Assembly (NCBI GenBank): GCA_028723145.1
Contig: JAQYFM010000236.1
Coordinates: 1-11,334 of the forward strand
Origin: Spirochaetales bacterium
GTDB lineage: Bacteria > Spirochaetota > Spirochaetia > Sphaerochaetales > Sphaerochaetaceae
Length of the DNA: 11,334 nucleotides
Reading direction: 5' to 3'
In this document: positions 7,419 through 11,334 of the stretch, piece by piece
How positions within the stretch are numbered: the stretch's first letter is position 1
How the letters are laid out: each line of letters starts with the position of its first letter
Made by a program: the position numbers and the translations under genes
Notes under the pieces: model-generated
Seen by the model: the letters and a program-made list of their open reading frames with translations, nothing else
Told to the model about the DNA's origin: nothing
Database searches by the model: none

Positions 7419-8306
7419 TTAAACGAATTCGATTAATCCACGTGAAAAAAGTTCCAACTTAGAAAATAAATCCTCAAAAATTAAGTTTGGATAAAGCTTT
7501 GTATATACCCTTGTTATTAATTCTCCATCCAGCGTTTTATATCTCATGTCTTGTTCAATTGTCATTCTAGGAACATTCTCATAACAATATTGATGAGGAT
7601 AAATTAGAACTCCAGGGGCAGGACTATCACCAAGGGTCCAAGCATCTCCACTTCTATATGCACCAGAAGGAAGCATATTCCAATCTATAATTCTGTTTAA
7701 AATAAGATCATGAACTGCACTTTTCCCTTTTAGCTTTGCATATAGATTAGAAATTGTAATTCCCATTGTTGAGTATACAGGACGAGGTATTTGCCATATA
7801 TTTTGCAAAGAAGAAAACACTTCTCGTGCACTATTTACATCACGACTTAAGTTATACTCCCAGCCACCCTTTGGGTAGCCTTCACCTCCAATCCATATCA
7901 AAGTGAATTTATCCCATATTGTAGGGTTAAGGGATAATGCAATTTTCACATCGGTAAGTGCATCTAAAGCTAAGACATAGAGCTTTCTTTTATCATCTTT
8001 AAGAGCTTCTTCAACTATTAATTCAGCTCCCTTTGATGATGTACTGTTTATTCCAACTGCACCAGGAATTAAGATTTTGTTTGTATATTTAAGAGCAGAT
8101 AGTATTCTCTTTCCTTCCAAAAAGCTTTTTTCCATAGAGCCTTCCTCTCCAAAATGAACGGCAACAATGCCCCTTACATCAAAAATAGGAGTAAGAAGAC
8201 TCTGAATTACTGCAGCATGGTCATCAGCCTCATTGGCAATGTCACTGAGGATGATGACTCTAACTTCTTTTTCTATTTGGGTTGGATATGGAAGCAAAGC
8301 TTTCAT
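7419..8306 (-). CDS. Nucleoside-hydrolase-like protein (Sde182/DUF1593 type), 295 aa
   Basis: The protein resembles the inosine-uridine nucleoside hydrolase fold: an N-terminal Asp cluster SDIANEADD (21-29), a strand plus LALDALTDVKIAL (112-124), IGGEGYPKGG (139-148), and NLSRDVNSAREVF (152-164), which corresponds to the N..DP.AA..VF segment. The N-terminal form D-I-x-N-E-x-D-D matches the Sde182/DUF1593 branch better than the classic DTDPGxDD. Asp227 in GDSPAPGV sits where hydrolases have a His-Asp pair, but the His is Gly here. Those relatives usually carry an extra C-terminal domain, which is absent. No signal peptide is seen. The reading frame is open further upstream to 8423, but that part overlaps the permease gene; the ATG at 8306 lies two bases after the permease stop and is chosen. 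It may cleave an N- or other glycosidic bond in the imported compound; the substrate is unknown. Confidence 0.82.
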   Translation of the reverse strand: MKALLPYPTQIEKEVRVIILSDIANEADDHAAVIQSLLTPIFDVRGIVAVHFGEEGSMEKSFLEGKRILSALKYTNKILIPGAVGINSTSSKGAELIVEEALKDDKRKLYVLALDALTDVKIALSLNPTIWDKFTLIWIGGEGYPKGGWEYNLSRDVNSAREVFSSLQNIWQIPRPVYSTMGITISNLYAKLKGKSAVHDLILNRIIDWNMLPSGAYRSGDAWTLGDSPAPGVLIYPHQYCYENVPRMTIEQDMRYKTLDGELITRVYTKLYPNLIFEDLFSKLELFSRGLIEFV

Positions 8307-8308
8307 TA

Positions 8309-9151
8309 TCAACCCTTTGTTGCACCAGCAGTAACACCCTTTACGAAGTACTTTTGGAATGCAACGAAGATGATGATTGCAGGAATCATTGAAATTAATG
8401 TTCCAGCAAATACAATATCCCATCTAGCAGTAAACTGACCTACGAAGCCCGCGATTTCAACTGTAATAGTCTTAGCCTTTCCACTAGGAAGGACAAGGTA
8501 AGGCATTAGGTAATCGTTCCAAATATTGAGTCCGTTTAGAATAATCATAGATGCATTACATGGTCCAAGAAGAGGGAATGTGATGCGCCAGAAGATTTGG
8601 AATCTGTTATAACCATCAAGCATTGCTGCTTCTTCTAGCTCTAGAGGAACGCCCTTCAAGAATGAACAATAAAGAAGGGAACCAAAAGCAATTGAACCTG
8701 AAATATAAATCATGATAGGTCCAATGAAGTTTCCAAACATTCCGAACATCTTTAGTTCCTTGAAAAGAGGGAACATATAGAGGTGGAATGGAATCATCAT
8801 ACCAGAGATGAAGAAGGTGTAGAAAAATGATGATTTCTTTGAATGGTCACGTGTAATTGCAAATGCTGCCATTGGAACAACACAAATGATAAGAGCCTCA
8901 GATAAGACTGTTAAGAAAATTGTATTGATGATCGCACCTGCGAAATCACTCATTTGGAATAGATCTACGAAGTTCTTAAAATAAAGTGCTGTAGGAGGAG
9001 CTGCTGGGTTCTTAAGGATTTCACCATTACTCTTAAATGCACTCATAAGTGCAAACAGCACTGGATAAATCATGATGATTGCAATAACAGCAGTAAGGAC
9101 TAATAGTGCCCATTCATATGGTTTATAGTTGTGTTTGACCTTTTCTTTCAT
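8309..9151 (-). CDS. CUT1 ABC sugar transporter permease, MalG/AraQ type
   Basis: A 280-residue membrane protein with about six hydrophobic segments (first at about 14-38). The EAA loop EEAAMLDGYNRFQIFWRI begins at residue 173 and contacts the ATPase. The C-terminal tail QKYFVKGVTAGATKG is a hallmark of MalG-like permeases of the carbohydrate uptake transporter 1 family. It forms a heterodimer with the upstream permease to move a sugar or glycoside through the cytoplasmic membrane. Its ATG overlaps the preceding stop by one base (TGATG), and a GGGAGG ribosome binding site (9162-9167) lies inside the end of that gene. The next gene starts two bases after its stop. The fold and role are clear; the substrate is not. 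Confidence 0.96.
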   Translation of the reverse strand: MKEKVKHNYKPYEWALLVLTAVIAIIMIYPVLFALMSAFKSNGEILKNPAAPPTALYFKNFVDLFQMSDFAGAIINTIFLTVLSEALIICVVPMAAFAITRDHSKKSSFFYTFFISGMMIPFHLYMFPLFKELKMFGMFGNFIGPIMIYISGSIAFGSLLYCSFLKGVPLELEEAAMLDGYNRFQIFWRITFPLLGPCNASMIILNGLNIWNDYLMPYLVLPSGKAKTITVEIAGFVGQFTARWDIVFAGTLISMIPAIIIFVAFQKYFVKGVTAGATKG

Positions 9152-10050
9152 CAGAGCTGTACCTCCCTTGATTTCAAGAATTTCTGTTGTGCGCCGTTTA
9201 GTATTAGGATGAGGAATAATAGTACAATTCCCACAGCAGTACCAAAGCCTTGGCGACCTTCATTAAATCCTACCTTGTAAAGTAGATATACAAGAGTTTC
9301 AGATGTAAAACCTGGTCCGCCATCGGTCATGACATTGATTTGGTCAAAGATTTTAAGGCCATTGATAAGTGAAAGTGTAAAGTTTACTGTGAAAGCTCCA
9401 CTGATAAGTGGCATTGTAATCTTTGTAAACTTCTGCCATGGACCTGCACCATCGATTTGAGCAGCCTCTAATACATCAGCTGAAATACTCTGAAGTGATG
9501 CAAGATAGATAATCATGTAGTATCCAACACCCTTCCAAACAAGTACTACACCAATTGCAATGAGTGTAAAGCGTGTATCACCTAGCCAATCTTGAGTAAG
9601 ATTTTCAAGACCTATTCCCTTTAGAAGTGAATTTATAACACCGAAGTTATAGTTATACATTACCTTCCAAATAAAACCTGATACAATACCTGAAACAAGT
9701 ACTGGAATATAGAAGATACTTCTAAAGAAGTTCTTTGCTTTAATAACTTTATCAACAAGAAGTGCTAATGCAAGTGCAAATACGTTTTCAAGTACAGAAA
9801 CAAAAATCGTTAATACAATTGTATTTTTTAATGCATTTCCAAATCTTGCACTTGTAAAGATTTCAATGTAATTCTGAAGTCCAATAAAATTCATCTTTGG
9901 ACTAATACCGTCCCAGTTTGTGAAGCTATAGTATACGCTTCCAACGGTAGGTACAACAATAAAAAGCAAGAAGAGAACTAGTGCAGGGGATAGAAAAATC
10001 CAGTAGTACCAATCTCTAGGCTTCTTCACACGGAGTGTATTTTCTCTCAT
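9151..10050 (-). CDS. CUT1 ABC sugar transporter permease, MalF/UgpA type
   Basis: A 299-residue permease with six likely membrane helices. It shows the usual N-terminal segment (WYYWIFLSPALVLFLLF, 14-30), the YYSFTNWDG loop, the EAA motif EAAQIDGAGPWQKFTKITMP starting at residue 195, and the TDGGPGFTSETLVYLLY segment (242-258) typical of CUT1 MalF-type subunits. It pairs with the permease encoded directly downstream to form the membrane channel of the importer. A GGAGGG ribosome binding site (10055-10060) lies four bases before the ATG, just after the U tract of an intergenic stem-loop that may lower expression relative to the binding protein. No ATPase gene is visible in the cluster, which is normal for CUT1 systems that share an MsmX/UgpC-type ATPase. 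Confidence 0.96.
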   Translation of the reverse strand: MRENTLRVKKPRDWYYWIFLSPALVLFLLFIVVPTVGSVYYSFTNWDGISPKMNFIGLQNYIEIFTSARFGNALKNTIVLTIFVSVLENVFALALALLVDKVIKAKNFFRSIFYIPVLVSGIVSGFIWKVMYNYNFGVINSLLKGIGLENLTQDWLGDTRFTLIAIGVVLVWKGVGYYMIIYLASLQSISADVLEAAQIDGAGPWQKFTKITMPLISGAFTVNFTLSLINGLKIFDQINVMTDGGPGFTSETLVYLLYKVGFNEGRQGFGTAVGIVLLFLILILNGAQQKFLKSREVQL

Positions 10051-10060
10051 TTATCCCTCC

Positions 10061-10092
10061 AAAAGAAGAGCCCTCCAATTGGGAAGGCTCTT
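10061..10092 (-). terminator. Terminator-like stem-loop between binding-protein and permease genes
   Basis: In the transcript, AAGAGCCUUCC pairs with GGAGGGCUCUU around a CAAUU loop (10066-10092): 11 pairs including one G-U. It is followed by CUUUU and then directly by the permease ribosome binding site. This has the form of a leaky rho-independent terminator or 3'-end protector. Between binding-protein and permease genes such structures commonly let the binding protein be made in excess. The structure is seen; partial termination is inferred. Confidence 0.7.
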
Positions 10093-10110
10093 ATTAGTCA
10101 AATAACCAAA

Positions 10111-11334
10111 TTAGTTAATTCCTTTACCTGTTACAGGGTTAAATGACATTGTTGCAGTCTTCCAACTCTTGTTCATTTCTGCAACTGCACTATCAACAGT
10201 TCTCTGTCCGAGGAGTACTTCAACAGCAGTCTTATAAGTGAAGTTCCTGAAATCTGGTGGAAGCTCATTAACACCAGCCTTGCTGTTCCACATTGGGCTG
10301 AGGCTATCTGCCTGTCCAAGTGCTTCAATAACCTCTGCAAGGTAAACATTATCACTTAAATCTGGAGCATTCTTTGTTACAGGTGTAGCAGAAAGAGCTT
10401 TACAGTATACTAAGTAGTTTTCTGGCTGATAGAAGAACTTTAAGAACTCAATAGCAACTTCCCACTTAGCACTATCTTTTTGACACTCTGAAGATACTGC
10501 AAGACCTGAAATACCACTACCACCAACCATTCTAAGCTTACCATCTGGGCTTGCTACTGGGAACCAACCCATCTTAAATGAAGGATCTGCTGCAATTACC
10601 TGGCTGAACATATGTGTACCAGAGTACATCATTGCTGCCATGTCATTTACGAGGAATGTTGTTAACTGAGCATCTGGAGTACTAGCCCAACCTTTTTGTG
10701 CATAGCTCATGATCTGAGCAAGTTCTGCAAATACTGCCTTTACGCTATCATCTGCAAAGTCCTTAGAACCATCATAGCAGTGAGCGATGAAATCTTTATC
10801 CTTGCTAATTACTTGGTCATCCCATACTTTGTTAAATAAGAAGCCCATGTGCCAGAGGTCACCACCACCTACTACGAGTGGAGCCATATCACCAGCTGCC
10901 TTAATCTTTTCACATGCAGCAATAAACTCATCATATGTCTTTGGTTCTGCGATACCGAGCTTATCGAAGTATGCTTTGTTATAGATAACACCCATTGTGT
11001 TTTCACCAGCAAGAGCAACTGTATAGATATTACCATCATCTAAAACCATTGGTGATAGGAATAAATCTGTGAGCTCTGCAGGAAGAGGAGCGAGTTTACC
11101 AGCTCTAACATACATAGCTGCCTCACCTCTCATCTCAACGATATCTGGGAATTCACCAACGCTATCCTTTGTCTTTACGAACTCTGAGTAGTTACCACCG
11201 TTACCTGGCTGAATAGTAACTGTCATACCTGGATGTGTAGAATTAAATCTATTTACGATTTCATTGAAGCTTTTTTTAGCACCTTCATCACCATCTGCAA
11301 ATACTAATGTGATTTCAGTACCTTTATCCTGTGC
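10111..11334 (-). CDS. Extracellular solute (sugar)-binding protein of ABC importer, 5'-truncated
   Basis: The reading frame runs open to the right edge, giving 407 residues. The visible start (AQDKGTEITLVFADGDEG) looks like the first strand of a mature family-1 solute-binding protein, so only the signal peptide or lipoprotein leader and perhaps a few residues are missing. Characteristic segments are the early NEIVNRFNSTHPGM, the GVIYNKAYFDKLGI-PKTYDEF hinge-side motif, NDMAAMMYSGTH, and WEVAIEFLKFFYQPENY near the C-terminus. It should bind the substrate outside the membrane and deliver it to the two permeases downstream. It stands first in the visible part of the operon and is separated from the permease gene by 60 bp holding a stem-loop. 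The internal ATG at 11226 is not the true start because coding sequence continues upstream. Ligand type within the CUT1 class cannot be determined by eye. Confidence 0.95.
   Translation of the reverse strand, partial: AQDKGTEITLVFADGDEGAKKSFNEIVNRFNSTHPGMTVTIQPGNGGNYSEFVKTKDSVGEFPDIVEMRGEAAMYVRAGKLAPLPAELTDLFLSPMVLDDGNIYTVALAGENTMGVIYNKAYFDKLGIAEPKTYDEFIAACEKIKAAGDMAPLVVGGGDLWHMGFLFNKVWDDQVISKDKDFIAHCYDGSKDFADDSVKAVFAELAQIMSYAQKGWASTPDAQLTTFLVNDMAAMMYSGTHMFSQVIAADPSFKMGWFPVASPDGKLRMVGGSGISGLAVSSECQKDSAKWEVAIEFLKFFYQPENYLVYCKALSATPVTKNAPDLSDNVYLAEVIEALGQADSLSPMWNSKAGVNELPPDFRNFTYKTAVEVLLGQRTVDSAVAEMNKSWKTATMSFNPVTGKGIN

Noticed and set aside
8307..8423. Upstream extension of the nucleoside-hydrolase-like gene to an ATG at 8423
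   Set aside because: These 39 codons overlap the end of the permease gene in another frame, give an odd Cys- and Trp-rich peptide, and do not resemble the family. The ATG at 8306 follows the permease stop directly.
11224..11226. ATG at 11226 as start of the binding protein
   Set aside because: The frame stays open to the window edge, and the 36 codons upstream (TEITLVFADG, NEIVNRFNS) are clearly the first strand and helix of the binding-protein fold.

Overview
This window is 11.3 kb of AT-rich DNA with tightly packed genes. It looks like a chromosomal segment of a low-GC, anaerobic-type bacterium. Strong AGGAGG-type ribosome binding sites, a YesM/YesN-type two-component pair beside a CUT1 sugar ABC transporter, and the flavour of the small housekeeping genes suggest a Clostridia/Lachnospiraceae-like Firmicute. 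A spirochaete cannot be excluded from sequence alone. No rRNA, tRNA, CRISPR array or mobile element was seen.

Left part (1-1904): a 3'-truncated SPL-family radical SAM protein (minus strand) diverges from a small calcineurin-like metallophosphoesterase (plus strand). The phosphoesterase converges, with only 3 bp between, on a low-molecular-weight protein-tyrosine phosphatase gene (minus strand, GTG start). The short divergent gap holds a near-consensus promoter whose -10 overlaps one candidate ATG of the radical SAM gene. This suggests an almost leaderless mRNA. The phosphatase gene is preceded by two 12-bp direct repeats exactly 20 bp apart.

Right part (2106-11334): one long co-directional cluster, transcribed right to left. 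In order of transcription it holds an extracellular sugar-binding protein (5' end outside the window), an intergenic stem-loop, two CUT1 permeases, a nucleoside-hydrolase-like protein of the Sde182/DUF1593 type, a YesM-type sensor histidine kinase, a YesN-type AraC-family response regulator and a GH42-like glycoside hydrolase. Most junctions are 1-4 bp overlaps or gaps of a few bases, so the cluster is almost certainly an operon.

Likely logic (inference): the kinase senses an extracellular ligand and the regulator controls the operon. The binding protein and permeases import a small glycoside using an ATPase encoded elsewhere, and two cytoplasmic hydrolases process it. The notable point is that neither hydrolase is orthodox. 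The GH42-like protein lacks both glutamates expected of GH42 catalysis, and the nucleoside-hydrolase-like protein lacks the usual His-Asp pair. The substrate cannot be named from sequence, and this operon is the best candidate for an undescribed pathway here.
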